Source of the DNA: Acidaminobacter sp.
GTDB taxonomy: Bacteria > Bacillota > Clostridia > Peptostreptococcales > Acidaminobacteraceae
Length of the DNA: 64,000 bases
Direction: 5' to 3'
Assembly: GCF_030247605.1 (NCBI RefSeq)
Contig: NZ_JAOTSB010000006.1
Coordinates: 62,001 to 126,000, forward strand
The stretch's first letter is position 1. Every line of letters starts with the position of its first letter. Of the stretch, positions 16,347 to 25,916 are shown in pieces. Position numbers and translations under genes: made by a program. The notes beneath the pieces were generated by a model that was not told where the DNA came from, made no database searches, and worked only from the letters and a program-made list of their open reading frames with translations.

Positions 16347-17252
16347 ATGAAAATGATCAAAGTCATGGAAAAACGCAAAACGATTCGCGAGTACAAAGAT
16401 GCAGCACTATCCGCCAATATAATGAATCATGTCCGCGAGACCATCACGAGCATACCTCCCCTCACTGAGACGGCCACCGTCGAAATTGGCGTTCTTCAGG
16501 ATGGCAGCAGTGTTTATAAAGCACTTGACGGTATTGTAGGATATCACGGCATTATGATCAAAGCGCCTCATTATCTCGTCATGATGTGTGAAGACCGCGA
16601 AGAGAATTTCATTGCGGCAGGGCACGCGGGAGAGTGGCTAAGCCTCGAACTTACCAAAATTGATCTTGGAAGCTGCTGGCTTCAGACGGCAGCAAAAAGT
16701 GACCTTGTCAAAGAGAAGCTAGGGATTCAGAGTGAACTGGTAGTCGCGTCCATCCTCGCTTTTGGCGAACCAAAGGGCGGCACCAGACTTTCAAGAATTT
16801 ACGACGCTTCAGGGGATCATTCAGCTTCTGCATTGACTAAATTTGGCTATCCGTACATCGACGCCTCCTATAAGGATGAGTCTCACAGCGACCGGTTGTC
16901 GATCAGCGAAATCGTATACAACAAAACCTTCGGCAATATCATGTCGCTGGATGAGATTGAGCAGCTAGGCTTCGAAGAAGTATTTTTCTATATGCGTTTT
17001 GCGCCATCCTGGGGGAACTTACAGCCGTGGAGATTCGTCTTACAACCAGACAGGCTGATTTTGGCCATGAAGCGCAACGAGACTCTCGAAGCGCACACGG
17101 GTCTGATCGACGCCGGAATCGCTATGCTCTATCTGGACAGCGCCATGAAGAGCAAGGGCTTTTCCGGAAACTGGCTTGTCGGTGAAACGCAGTGCGCTGA
17201 AAAAGCTATGATTCCTGGAGACTATTGGATCGCAGGCTGTTATAAGTTTTAG
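16347..17252 (+). CDS. Nitroreductase-family protein (tandem-like, TM1586 type)
   Basis: A 301-residue flavoprotein of the nitroreductase fold. The N-terminus MEKRKTIREYKD is the FMN-phosphate-binding Arg motif of the family. The length (about 300 rather than 170-220) and the second half, with RFAPSWGNLQPWRF and AGIAMLYLDSAMK, match the TM1586-like group in which the polypeptide contains two nitroreductase-like halves. It would bind FMN and use NAD(P)H; substrate unknown. The ATG at 16347 follows GAGGTGATTC; the earlier in-frame ATG at 16317 lies about 9 bp past the -10 box. Monocistronic. Confidence 0.8.
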   Translation: MKMIKVMEKRKTIREYKDAALSANIMNHVRETITSIPPLTETATVEIGVLQDGSSVYKALDGIVGYHGIMIKAPHYLVMMCEDREENFIAAGHAGEWLSLELTKIDLGSCWLQTAAKSDLVKEKLGIQSELVVASILAFGEPKGGTRLSRIYDASGDHSASALTKFGYPYIDASYKDESHSDRLSISEIVYNKTFGNIMSLDEIEQLGFEEVFFYMRFAPSWGNLQPWRFVLQPDRLILAMKRNETLEAHTGLIDAGIAMLYLDSAMKSKGFSGNWLVGETQCAEKAMIPGDYWIAGCYKF

Positions 17253-17355
17253 AATTTCTTTAATACTAAAAACCTGAAATTCTGCAGTTTGAAAACAATC
17301 AGTCTCAGAGCCCATTTGGTGTCCCGGGAAGACAGGCAAAAGGAGGATTGCTGCA

Positions 17356-18669
17356 ATGATGACCTGGAGTCTAAAGAAGACCACCGCATCAGAACGGCAC
17401 ACGCATAAACTGCCAAAAATCCTGATCACGGCCATATTGTTATTGGTCATGGCGATCAGCAGCACCTATGCCTATGGTGTTGACATTGATGCAGAGAAAC
17501 CCTATACCATCCTTGAAACCTATTACTCTCAACTGCCCGAAGACCTGTCAGTGACACTCAAATATGACAGATACCCAGCGCCGGAGCACTACGTCGTGAT
17601 GTTGAACGGAACGACCAACATCCGCAGTAAACCCGGACTCGACGGCAAAATTATCAAAAAAGCTCAGCTCAACGAAAAAATTTCAGTCATTCAAAAAGTG
17701 GAAGGCCGCAAGTGGAGCAGCACCAGCAGCCCTTACTGGTACCGCGTCTACTGGAAAGACGTCAACGGCATGAACCGTTTTGGCTTCATCACAGCGGATC
17801 TTGCGACGAAGAGGGAATTCCAGTTTGACAAAATGTTTGCTGAGCTGCTGCACCTTGAAAAGAATGTCAACGGAAAGAGAACGGGCTATATTGACAACTT
17901 CAGAAATGTTAACGGCGCGCCGCCTTTGTTCCAGGGACAATATGCCCAGGACAACTACGGTATCGAGCGCTATCAAGCCGCACCCGGCTATAAGGAGCCA
18001 AACACGTCGTCGACCTTCAGATATATCCAGGACGGCCGGCTGGTGGACATTTTGGGTGAGTCTGGCAGCTTCTACAAGGTCAATGTCATTGACCTGAGGG
18101 AGACCTTCTATATTCCTAAGAAGTATATCACCGAAAGAAATTCGATTCAGGAACTGAAGCAGACTATCGTCATTGACAGAAAAAATCAGAACGAAGGCGT
18201 CTTCGAGAAAATCGACGGCAAATGGCATATGATTTCCTATGTTTATGCGACGACAGGCGCCCAGGACAAGTATCGCTATCCAACAGACCTTGGGGACTTT
18301 ATGGCGATCTACACTCGAGATAAGTTTCTTTATCTGGATGACGAGACCAAAGAGCTTGCAGGGTATGCGCCCTATGCCATCCGCTTTAATGGCGGGGCCT
18401 TCATTCACGGCGTGCCGGTCAACTACACGCTGGTCAGACAGCGCGTCGTCATCTCGCCGGCTGTTTACGACGCTGAGGGCAATGTTGTCACGCCGGCGGT
18501 GACTGCAGTCAGGATCGTCGACTATAAGGATCCGGGCATGATAGAATTCTCTTCAGGCCTTGGAACGGTACCGCGATCCCATAAATGTGTGAGGAACTAC
18601 ACCAGCCACGCGAAATTCCTGTATGACTGGATTAATATTGGCGAAGCTTCCGTCATCGTCATTGAATAG
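17356..18669 (+). CDS. L,D-transpeptidase with SH3b domain, membrane anchored
   Basis: A 437-residue exported protein. A hydrophobic signal/anchor at about residues 20-38 is followed by an SH3b-like domain (TTNIRSKPGLDGKIIKKAQL, about 85-145) and a C-terminal YkuD domain. The catalytic signature is present as His351 (FIHG) and SHKCVRN with Cys411 and Arg413. Canonical enzymes read SHGC(I/V)R; the Gly to Lys change is next to the nucleophile. It would form 3-3 cross-links in peptidoglycan or attach proteins to it. AAAGGAGG precedes the ATG by nine bases. Next to a glycoside-hydrolase-like lipoprotein, suggesting an envelope gene pair, though separated by ~285 bp. Confidence 0.85.
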   Translation: MMTWSLKKTTASERHTHKLPKILITAILLLVMAISSTYAYGVDIDAEKPYTILETYYSQLPEDLSVTLKYDRYPAPEHYVVMLNGTTNIRSKPGLDGKIIKKAQLNEKISVIQKVEGRKWSSTSSPYWYRVYWKDVNGMNRFGFITADLATKREFQFDKMFAELLHLEKNVNGKRTGYIDNFRNVNGAPPLFQGQYAQDNYGIERYQAAPGYKEPNTSSTFRYIQDGRLVDILGESGSFYKVNVIDLRETFYIPKKYITERNSIQELKQTIVIDRKNQNEGVFEKIDGKWHMISYVYATTGAQDKYRYPTDLGDFMAIYTRDKFLYLDDETKELAGYAPYAIRFNGGAFIHGVPVNYTLVRQRVVISPAVYDAEGNVVTPAVTAVRIVDYKDPGMIEFSSGLGTVPRSHKCVRNYTSHAKFLYDWINIGEASVIVIE

Positions 18670-18889
18670 CATCGACAAAAGGTGCTGACGGAAAAGGTCG
18701 CGTGATATGAGTGAATGGAAGACAAAAAGATTATGTAAAACAAACAAACGAATGACCATCGACAGAAATGGGATGGGTATGATAAAATTTAAACGAAATA
18801 GCAGGTTCGGCAGAGCATGTGCCCAATCTTTTAATAGAAGTTTATAGCTGATCATACCTGCAACGACATAAGAAATTTAACTACACCAT

Positions 18890-18933
18890 CTGAAGGCAGG
18901 AAGCCTGAAAAGTGTTTCCTGTCTTCAGTTTTG
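18890..18933 (+). terminator. Hairpin plus T-stretch before the lipoprotein gene
   Basis: CTGAAGGCAGGAA pairs with TTCCTGTCTTCAG (one wobble) around a 13-base loop and is followed by TTTT. It may end the L,D-transpeptidase transcript or attenuate the next gene, which starts only ~20 bp later. The rest of the 285-bp gap shows no gene. Confidence 0.6.
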
Positions 18934-18954
18934 TAGTCAAGGATGAGGTGGCCT

Positions 18955-20520
18955 GTGTTTAAATTGAGTAGTGAAGTGAGAAAATCGGATGCGCAAAAAC
19001 GTCCATACCGGCGATGTGTTGGTATTTTGGCCGGCGCGCTCGCAGTCCTAACGCTGGGCGCATGCAGCGCGACTCCGGCTCAGGAGGCGGTGAACGGTTT
19101 TGGGGATGCTTTTAAATCCGGCCAGGTCATAACGACTGCGGAACATGCCTTGATCGCGAGCAACCTGAATATCCGGGATGCCATACATAAAGGTCGTGCA
19201 GTTCTAGAGGCGAAGCTGAGAGAAGAGATTTTAAAGAATACGGTGTATGTCAAGGCAGACAATAAGTCTGTCTATGCCGCTGAAAGCTTGGCAGAGCCCG
19301 CTGCAGGCAACTTTAAGAAAGGTACATCCTTTTACGTGGTGAGCAGGAAGGCTGCGGCTAATGGGTCAGGCGAGCTGCTTCAAGTAAAGCGGGCTTATGA
19401 GGATGCCGCAACCCTGGGATGGATGGATTCCAACGGACTCGCGGCCTCCAGGTCAGAGCTGATCCAGTCACCTTACGCGGGTGCTGACTACGAGGCGTTT
19501 GTGCGGCCTTATGAATATCCTGAAAATCCAAGGGTCAAGGTCAAGGGGGTCTACGTCACCGGACATTCGGCGGCGGGTGCTAAGCTTGAGCAGCTGATTC
19601 AGCTGGCGGACACTACGGACATCAATGCTTTTGTCATTGACGTTCTGGACGACAACGGACACCTGCTTTTTAAGAGTGATAAGGCAGAAGAATTCGTTCC
19701 GGGTGTCAACGATAAAGTTTATATCAAGGACATGGAAGCCTTCATTAAGCGCCTGAAGGAAAAGGACATTTACCTGATTGCCAGAATTGTCACCTTCAAA
19801 TCGCCAAAGTTCGCAAAGGCACATCCTGAACGCGCGATCACGGTCCGCGCTACCGGTCAGCCCTATGTAGGCAATGATAAAATTCTTTGGGTATCCCCTC
19901 ACGACCGCATGCTTTGGGATTATAACGTTTCAGTGGCGGAAGAGGCGGCGAGGCTCGGCTTTGACGAAATCCAGTTCGACTACGTGCGCTTTCCGGCGTC
20001 GAACGGCGGCAAGCTTGACGCTTCTCTGGACTACAGAAATCCCGAAAATGAGACCAAAACCGCGGCCATTCAGAAGTTTCTCGTCTATGCCCACGAACGG
20101 CTGAGTCCTCTTGGCGTCTATACGGCAGCAGACGTCTTTGGCTGGGCGGCGTCCTCCCAGAATGACGTCGGCATAGGACAGCACTGGGAAGCCATCTCCA
20201 ATGTCGTAGACTACCTTTGTCCAATGATGTACCCAAGCCATTATGGTCCGGGCAATTACGGCTTTGCTGTTCCGGACGCAAACCCCTACGGCGTCATTGA
20301 TAAGGGGATCAAGGATTCCCTGGACCGCAACCTCAACATAGAAACGCCTGGCACGCTCCGCCCGTGGATTCAGGACTTTACCGCAACCTGGGTCAGAGGC
20401 CACATCCGCTATGGTGAAGCTGAACTCAGGGCTCAAATTGAGGCGTTGAAGGCAAACGGGGTGGATGAATATCTCCTTTGGAACGCAGGCAACAGTTATA
20501 CGTCAGGCGCGTTGAAATGA
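18955..20520 (+). CDS. Putative glycoside hydrolase lipoprotein (DUF4015/GH-like TIM barrel)
   Basis: A ~521-residue lipoprotein. Signal peptide ends in the lipobox LTLGAC (lipidated Cys37), followed by an ~150-residue N-terminal region and a C-terminal TIM-barrel domain of the PF13200 'putative glycosyl hydrolase' family. Conserved blocks are KGVYVTGHSA, NAFVIDVLDDNG, FDEIQFDYVRFPASNG, VYTAADVFGWAAS and DYLCPMMYPSHYG, which hold the acidic residues likely used in catalysis. It probably acts on a wall or capsule glycan. GAGG lies six bases before a GTG at 18955; the upstream ATG at 18943 lacks a ribosome site, so the GTG is preferred. Confidence 0.82.
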   Translation: MFKLSSEVRKSDAQKRPYRRCVGILAGALAVLTLGACSATPAQEAVNGFGDAFKSGQVITTAEHALIASNLNIRDAIHKGRAVLEAKLREEILKNTVYVKADNKSVYAAESLAEPAAGNFKKGTSFYVVSRKAAANGSGELLQVKRAYEDAATLGWMDSNGLAASRSELIQSPYAGADYEAFVRPYEYPENPRVKVKGVYVTGHSAAGAKLEQLIQLADTTDINAFVIDVLDDNGHLLFKSDKAEEFVPGVNDKVYIKDMEAFIKRLKEKDIYLIARIVTFKSPKFAKAHPERAITVRATGQPYVGNDKILWVSPHDRMLWDYNVSVAEEAARLGFDEIQFDYVRFPASNGGKLDASLDYRNPENETKTAAIQKFLVYAHERLSPLGVYTAADVFGWAASSQNDVGIGQHWEAISNVVDYLCPMMYPSHYGPGNYGFAVPDANPYGVIDKGIKDSLDRNLNIETPGTLRPWIQDFTATWVRGHIRYGEAELRAQIEALKANGVDEYLLWNAGNSYTSGALK

Positions 20521-20608
20521 TGAATCACCTGTTGGCCGGTGAGATCCGGATTGAATTTGCGACCATCGGCAGGGCTTAAAATAGAATGAATTACGTGGAG
20601 GGATGGAA

Positions 20609-21253
20609 ATGGACATAAAATCAGGCAAGGACTACGCGGAAATGCTGCTTTCCATAGGCGCTGTCAGCATTCGGGGAGAGGATGCTTTGTTTACCTGGGC
20701 ATCCGGGATCAAGTCCCCAATTTATTGTGACAACAGGCTGGTCATTGGTTACCCGGACATCAGAAAGAGCATTGCCCGGGGGATCGCTCAGAAGATGACC
20801 GCAGATTTCGGGGCGGATTTCGACCTCGTCGCAGCGACGGCAACTGCCGGGATTCCTCATGGCGCGTGGGTCAGCGACATTCTGGAGAAACCCATGGTCT
20901 ATGTCCGTTCGAGCCAGAAAGAGCACGGAAAGGGTAATCAGATCGAGGGGCCTTACAAGGCTGGGCAGCGCGTGCTCCTCGTGGAAGATCTTTTGTCCAC
21001 CGGCGGCAGCTCGCTGAAATGCGTTGAGGCGCTGGAGGCGGAGGGCCTGGAGGTGCTCAAGATATACGGCATTTTCAACTACGGCTTTGAGTCCATGAAG
21101 CTCAGATTAGCAGAGCGCAATATGCCTTATGAAACCCTGACGGACTACCCGACGCTGCTGGAGCTGCTCCGCGACCAGGGGAAACTGACCCGGGAAGAGG
21201 CAGAGCGTCTTGCGCTGTTCAGCGATAATCCGAGAATTTTTACGGAAGACTAA
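20609..21253 (+). CDS. pyrE: Orotate phosphoribosyltransferase
   Basis: A 214-residue PyrE, which joins orotate and PRPP to give OMP in pyrimidine synthesis. The PRPP-binding motif VLLVEDLLSTGGSS is at about 125-138 and the YVRSSQKEHGKGNQIEG flexible loop at about 98-115 is present. GGAGGG is six bases before the ATG at 20609; the ATG at 20603 overlaps it. The gene is alone, not with other pyr genes, and no PyrR-type attenuator is visible in the 89-bp leader. Confidence 0.95.
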   Translation: MDIKSGKDYAEMLLSIGAVSIRGEDALFTWASGIKSPIYCDNRLVIGYPDIRKSIARGIAQKMTADFGADFDLVAATATAGIPHGAWVSDILEKPMVYVRSSQKEHGKGNQIEGPYKAGQRVLLVEDLLSTGGSSLKCVEALEAEGLEVLKIYGIFNYGFESMKLRLAERNMPYETLTDYPTLLELLRDQGKLTREEAERLALFSDNPRIFTED

Positions 21254-21304
21254 AGGGTGCTCCATGGCGGTGCCTGAAGTTCCGGAATTAAACACGTATT
21301 TGCA

Positions 21305-21332
21305 GGGAGCGCAGGCGCGCTCCTTTTGCTTT
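21305..21332 (+). terminator. Intrinsic terminator after pyrE
   Basis: GGAGCGC-AGGC-GCGCTCC followed by TTTTGCTTT forms a 7-bp G+C-rich stem with a T-rich tail. Confidence 0.75.
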
Positions 21333-21396
21333 GAGCGGTGTCTTTAATAAGTGCCTTGAAGTTGAAGGCGCCAAGGTGTTACCTGTCAAAGGGTTG

Positions 21397-21405
21397 TGGT
21401 ATAAT
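21397..21405 (+). promoter_or_regulatory. Extended -10 promoter of trmB (TGG-TATAAT)
   Basis: TGG precedes TATAAT (21400-21405), 20 bp before the trmB start. The leader would be short, just long enough for the GGAGGG ribosome site. Confidence 0.6.
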
Positions 21406-21424
21406 CTCTCTGGAGGGATTCAAC

Positions 21425-22099
21425 ATGCGTATGAGAAAAAAGCCCGGGACGGACGAGAAACTGTCGGTCAAAGGTGAATTGTTAATCAAAAAGCCGGAAG
21501 TATTTAAAGGCCGTTGGCATAAGGCCTTTTCAAATGATATGCCTGTCCATCTTGAGCTGGGGTGCGGCAAAGGCCAGTTTGTCACGGGGCTCGCAGCCCG
21601 TTACCCCAACCTCAATTTTGTGGCGGTGGAAATCAAGGGTGAAGTCATCCTGCAGGCCATAGAGCGCGCGGAAGCTCAGGGCCTTTCCAATATCAGGTTT
21701 ATCCACGGGAATATTCGAGAGCTGGACACGTGGTTCGCACCGGATGAGGTGTCGCATCTCTATCTGAATTTCAGCGATCCGTGGCCCAAAGGCCGTCACG
21801 ACAAGCGACGCCTGACCCATCACAGGTTCCTGAAGAGCTATTCAAAGATTTTGTCTGCCGATGGTTGGGTGCACGTCAAAACCGACAACCGCGACCTCTT
21901 TGAATTCACCCTCAATCAGTGCTTCGACCTGAACCTCAAGCTCAGAAACCTTTCCCTCGACCTGCACGGCATTTTGCCGCGGGGCAAGTTCGAGCGAAGC
22001 GCGCCGGAGGGCATCATCACGACGGAGTATGAGGATCGTTTCACCAGACTGGGCATGCCCATCCACTATGTGGAGATCAGCCTCAAGTCACTGAAATAA
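21425..22099 (+). CDS. trmB: tRNA (guanine-N7-)-methyltransferase
   Basis: A 224-residue TrmB, methylating G46 of tRNA. The SAM site HLELGCGKGQFVTGLA is near residue 42 and the family signature LNFSDPWPKGRHDKRRL near 115; the C-terminal TEYEDRF is also conserved. The ATG at 21425 follows GGAGGG at seven bases; the frame is open back to 21338 but that stretch contains the promoter. It precedes cardiolipin synthase by 38 bp and is probably co-transcribed with it and lspA. Confidence 0.95.
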   Translation: MRMRKKPGTDEKLSVKGELLIKKPEVFKGRWHKAFSNDMPVHLELGCGKGQFVTGLAARYPNLNFVAVEIKGEVILQAIERAEAQGLSNIRFIHGNIRELDTWFAPDEVSHLYLNFSDPWPKGRHDKRRLTHHRFLKSYSKILSADGWVHVKTDNRDLFEFTLNQCFDLNLKLRNLSLDLHGILPRGKFERSAPEGIITTEYEDRFTRLGMPIHYVEISLKSLK

Positions 22100-22137
22100 C
22101 CATAATTGAATTCAAACGAAGGAGGTTGCGAATAGAC

Positions 22138-23697
22138 ATGGACAAAATCCTGAGAAGAAGCATCGTCGCTTTGGTGTTGATTGCTGTGGGCGCTTTGGTC
22201 TTTGAAGCGTATGTCCTACTGATGCAGAGCGCCTTCTTTGAGCAGGCTTTTTTGGGGGGGCTCAAAACCTTTATCAACTGGGGCTTTGCCATCTATATTT
22301 TTTTGGTGGGCATTGTTATTTTGATTGAGAACAAGAATCCGTCCAAGACCATCTCCTGGCTGCTGGTGCTCTATTTGCTGCCTTTTGTGGGATTTGTCTT
22401 CTACATTCTCTTTGGCGGGCACTATCGCGACAGATACAGGGTGAGGCAAAAGCGCAGCGGTGACTATCCGAGGTCCAACATGGAAAATGCCGCCGAAATT
22501 CAGAAGGAAATCATTGACTACATTGAATTGTTCCGAGGTGAAGCGGACGCTGTCAATAACCGCATGATCAATCTGCTGCTTCGAAATTCCAATTCGCCCT
22601 TCACCATCAACAACAGGGTGGAGATTCTGACCAACGGAGAGGCGACGTTTGAGCGCATCTTCGAGCGCATAGAACAGGCCCGGAATCATGTACATGTCGA
22701 ATTTTTCATTATTAGGAATGATATTCTGGGCAACCAGTTTAAGGAGCTTCTGATCCGAAAGGCCAGGGAAGGCGTGCGTGTCCGGCTCATCTATGACAGC
22801 GTAGGGTGCTGGAAGCTGGGAAAAGGCTACGTTCAAGACTTGAAGGACAATGGCTGTGAAGTCTGCCCGTTTTTTCCGGTGACCTTTCCGGTGTTGTCCA
22901 GGGAGCTGAATTACAGAAACCACAGGAAAATAGTCATTGTGGATGGCCATACAGGCTTCCTGGGTGGCCACAATGTCGGAGATGAGTATCTGGGCAAAAA
23001 GCATCTGGGCTTTTGGAGGGATACGCACATCATGATGGAGGGCGAATCGGTCTACTCGCTCCAGGACATTTTTCTGAACGACTGGGCCTTCGTCTCGGGT
23101 ATGGATGTCAAGCCTGAGGGAATGTTTCCGAAGCTTTCTAACTATGGCGAGACCATGACCCAAGTGATCTCCAGCGGCCCGGACTCAAACTGGAAGACGA
23201 TCCTGCAGGCGTATTTCGCCATGATCTCCTCGGCAGAGGACAGGATCTGGATCACGTCGCCCTATCTGGTGCCCGAGGAAAGCCTGAAAATGGGGCTGAT
23301 CACCGCGGCACTCAGCGGGATCGACGTCAGAATTATCATCCCGTCAAAGCCGGACCATTTCTTTGTCTTCTGGTCGACGCAGGATAATATAGAGGAGCTT
23401 TTGGAGGCCGGCGTCAAAGTCTACGAGTACCAGAACGGCTTTATTCACAGCAAGGTACTGCTCATGGACGGCGTGGCGGCAACTGTTGGCACAGCCAACC
23501 TGGACATTCGCAGTCTGGAAATGAATTTTGAGGTGAACGCCTTTATCTACGATCCGGAAGTGGTGCGCAGGCTGGAAGCGGATTTTTACAGAGACATGGA
23601 GGACAGCGTATTGCTGGACTATGACGTATTCAAGAAAAGGCCGTTCCGCAGAAAATTGCTTGAAGCTGTGGGCAGGCTGGTGTCGCCGCTGCAATAG
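22138..23697 (+). CDS. cls: Cardiolipin synthase, phospholipase D type
   Basis: A 519-residue membrane enzyme that makes cardiolipin from two phosphatidylglycerols. Two or three N-terminal membrane helices (about 10-30, 42-62, 72-92) precede two HKD catalytic motifs: NHRKIVIVDG near residue 262 and IHSKVLLMDG near 438, each followed by the usual GG/GTANLD Gly/Asn signature. The ATG at 22138 gives MDKILRRS; a TTG at 22126 abuts the AAGGAGG ribosome site too closely. 17 bp before lspA, so membrane-biogenesis genes are clustered. Confidence 0.93.
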   Translation: MDKILRRSIVALVLIAVGALVFEAYVLLMQSAFFEQAFLGGLKTFINWGFAIYIFLVGIVILIENKNPSKTISWLLVLYLLPFVGFVFYILFGGHYRDRYRVRQKRSGDYPRSNMENAAEIQKEIIDYIELFRGEADAVNNRMINLLLRNSNSPFTINNRVEILTNGEATFERIFERIEQARNHVHVEFFIIRNDILGNQFKELLIRKAREGVRVRLIYDSVGCWKLGKGYVQDLKDNGCEVCPFFPVTFPVLSRELNYRNHRKIVIVDGHTGFLGGHNVGDEYLGKKHLGFWRDTHIMMEGESVYSLQDIFLNDWAFVSGMDVKPEGMFPKLSNYGETMTQVISSGPDSNWKTILQAYFAMISSAEDRIWITSPYLVPEESLKMGLITAALSGIDVRIIIPSKPDHFFVFWSTQDNIEELLEAGVKVYEYQNGFIHSKVLLMDGVAATVGTANLDIRSLEMNFEVNAFIYDPEVVRRLEADFYRDMEDSVLLDYDVFKKRPFRRKLLEAVGRLVSPLQ

Positions 23698-23714
23698 CAA
23701 ACAAGGAGGGAAAC

Positions 23715-24173
23715 ATGATTTATTGGGGTTTGATTATCGTCATTATTGCCGTTGACCAGTGGTCGAAGCAGCTGGCGATCAGCAAGTTGTTGCCGGTACG
23801 TTCCATTGAATTGATACCGGATGTGTTTCATTTGACGTTTACGCGCAATACCGGCGCGGCGTTCAGTATTTTGAGGGATAAGCAGCTGATCCTGATCATC
23901 TTCACTTCGCTGGTGATCCTGTTCATGATTGGGCTGCTGTACCGTCAGATCAAGAACGGCAGTTCAGTGCTTCTCCTGCTGTCGCTGGCCATGATCATAG
24001 GCGGCGCCTTAGGCAATCTGATCGACCGGATGCGCTACAATTACGTGGTCGACTTCTTCGACTTCACGTTGATCAATTTCGCGGTCTTTAATATAGCGGA
24101 CATTTTTATAACGGTGGGGACCGTTGCGCTGATGCTCTATGTGATTGTGGATGGGAAGGCGCTAGATTTTTGA
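23715..24173 (+). CDS. lspA: Lipoprotein signal peptidase (signal peptidase II)
   Basis: A 152-residue four-helix membrane aspartyl protease that removes signal peptides from prolipoproteins such as those encoded at 18955, 39319 and 53932. The catalytic Asp residues are in GNLIDRMRYNYVVDF and FNIADIFI; the FTRNTGAAFSI block is conserved too. AAGGAGGG precedes the ATG. Last gene of the trmB-cls-lspA run; the usual downstream rluD is absent. Confidence 0.96.
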   Translation: MIYWGLIIVIIAVDQWSKQLAISKLLPVRSIELIPDVFHLTFTRNTGAAFSILRDKQLILIIFTSLVILFMIGLLYRQIKNGSSVLLLLSLAMIIGGALGNLIDRMRYNYVVDFFDFTLINFAVFNIADIFITVGTVALMLYVIVDGKALDF

Positions 24174-24272
24174 AAAAGGAAATAGGGATCTGATACCAAT
24201 TTCCACTTTGGCTAAAGCTGCTCATTGTGATCCTCAAGTTTTTGATCCCAATGACATGAATTAAACAAAAAC

Positions 24273-24298
24273 AAAAAGCGGGCCGCGGCCCGCTTTTT
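24273..24298. terminator. Bidirectional terminator between lspA and aminotransferase
   Basis: AAAAAGCGGGCC and its exact complement form a 12-bp stem around a GC centre, with T runs on both strands. It serves the two convergent genes. Confidence 0.92.
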
Positions 24299-24354
24299 CA
24301 CATGTCTGGACTGTTTTTATTTGACGTCAGGCTCCTGCTTCAATAACTTGAGTC

Positions 24355-25590
24355 TTAGACGTACTTCTTAATCATTGCTGGCGCTACGCGGCACTTTTCC
24401 TCCGAAACCGCGCAAGGCGCGAATCTGAGTCCCCCTTGAAGCGGAATTGCGAAAAGGTTTTCTTTTTTAAGCGCGTTTGAAACTGAAGCTGGGTCTTTAC
24501 ATGGGATTGTGATAAAAAAGCCATCTCTGAACGGGCATGTTTCGAGCCCGACCTTTTTGGCTTCTTCCATGAAAACTGCGTTTCTGCGGTCCAGCATCGC
24601 CTTAAAGACCTGGCGCTCTTCCTCGGCCTTGTCAAACAGCGCAGGGTCCTTATAAATATCCGCCAGAACCCGCATGGCGGCGCGTGTGCCGTTCGACCAG
24701 GCCGCACGGTTGGAATAGGCGCAGACGTCTTTGAATTCCATAGCCAAATCCTGTGTGGCGGCAAGGCAGATAATAGCGCCGCCCCGCATGCCATACATGG
24801 TGTAGCCCTTGGAAAGGCTGAAGGCTGTCAGGACCAGCAGGTTCTGCGGCAGGTCCCCGAAGTGCTTGAAGAAGTCCCTGGAAGCGTCGATGCTGCCGGC
24901 GAAATCAATGTAGGCGACGTCGACCATGAGGATAATTTTCTTGGAAGGATCCGCCGCTTTTTCCCTGAGGAAGCCCATGATTTCCTGCCATTCCCCGTCA
25001 GAGATGGAATAGCCCGTCGGATTGTGAGCAGGCGTGTTAAGGATGATGAGGACGCGTTCCTGGGCTGCGATCAGCTCTGAAGCTGCGGCTTTGAAAGCGT
25101 CCACGTTCATGCCGTCTCCTTTGAAATAATCGAAAGTCCTGACACGGCGGCCGTGCTCTTCGGCAATGGTCTTGTAGGGTGCCCAGTACCAGTTGGCGAT
25201 CAGGATCTCGTCGCCCATTTCCGTGTAGTTCCAGACGGCATGCTTGATGGCCCCTGTGCCGCCCGGGGTTGCGACAGCCTCGGAATAAGCGTTGGGTTTA
25301 TGGCCTCTGAAGCATGCGTCCTGAACGGCGCTCAAATAATCCGGCAGACCGGCGATAGGCGCATAGGCCCCCAGCTCGGAATCCGGCAAGGTGTGAAGCC
25401 GCTCCATGACGGTAGGGAGGAACGCCAGTTGACCACTGTCGTCCATCAAAACGCCCAGCGTGGAATTGATGACTTTTTCAAAACCGTACTTTGCTTCAGC
25501 GTCCTGGGCCTCGCGGCCGGTGCCAAAAATGACATCAGGAACGACGGGCCGCTTGGAATGCGGCGCGACCATGCTGAATGAATTGCTCAT
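24355..25590 (-). CDS. Class I/II PLP-dependent aminotransferase
   Basis: A 411-residue fold-type I aminotransferase, related to aspartate/aromatic aminotransferases. The pyridoxal-phosphate Lys is in AFSLSKGYTMYGMRGG, substrate/cofactor residues are in NTPAHNPTGYSISDGEW and MVDVAYIDFAG, and GGTGAIKHAVW is the cofactor-phosphate loop. Such enzymes in amino-acid fermenters deaminate aromatic or acidic amino acids. AGGAGG precedes the ATG at 25590 by eight bases; the frame is open to 25752 through a region with no support. Monocistronic; not the same subfamily as the aminotransferase at 49066. Confidence 0.85.
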   Translation of the reverse strand: MSNSFSMVAPHSKRPVVPDVIFGTGREAQDAEAKYGFEKVINSTLGVLMDDSGQLAFLPTVMERLHTLPDSELGAYAPIAGLPDYLSAVQDACFRGHKPNAYSEAVATPGGTGAIKHAVWNYTEMGDEILIANWYWAPYKTIAEEHGRRVRTFDYFKGDGMNVDAFKAAASELIAAQERVLIILNTPAHNPTGYSISDGEWQEIMGFLREKAADPSKKIILMVDVAYIDFAGSIDASRDFFKHFGDLPQNLLVLTAFSLSKGYTMYGMRGGAIICLAATQDLAMEFKDVCAYSNRAAWSNGTRAAMRVLADIYKDPALFDKAEEERQVFKAMLDRRNAVFMEEAKKVGLETCPFRDGFFITIPCKDPASVSNALKKENLFAIPLQGGLRFAPCAVSEEKCRVAPAMIKKYV

Positions 25591-25916
25591 AATTAAACCT
25601 CCTGTTGATCTGTGTATTATGTCCGCTGAATCAGGCGCAGGAACAGCCGTCGGTGACACATTTTCAACTATCATACAAAATCGCTTCGTTAAATGCAATG
25701 CCGATGTCAGAAAATTGTATCTTTTTGTGACTATCGGCAAAAGATTCAGCATAGGTCATTAGTTTTTTCAGGTTGGCATCATCGCGTCCCCTTTGTCTTT
25801 CAAGCCCATGGCCAGGCTGTCAAGATTCCCTCGCGGTTGGCACGGAAGTGGTGTATAATGTGGTAGACAGGCCATTACAGGCTTTTTGCCGATGGTGTTG
25901 TAAAGGAGTTGTGCGG
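25591..25916. other. Divergent intergenic region
   Basis: This 326-bp gap separates the aminotransferase from the next plus-strand gene. On the minus strand TTGCCG (25740-25735), a short 15-bp spacer and TACAAT form a weak candidate promoter. On the plus strand TATAAT at 25854-25859 lies 57 bp before the next start without a good -35. No small gene or hairpin is convincing. Confidence 0.4.

Noticed and set aside
18670..18890. Possible small gene or RNA between the L,D-transpeptidase and the lipoprotein
   Set aside because: Open frames there are short, lack ribosome sites, and no conserved structure apart from the hairpin at 18890 is visible.
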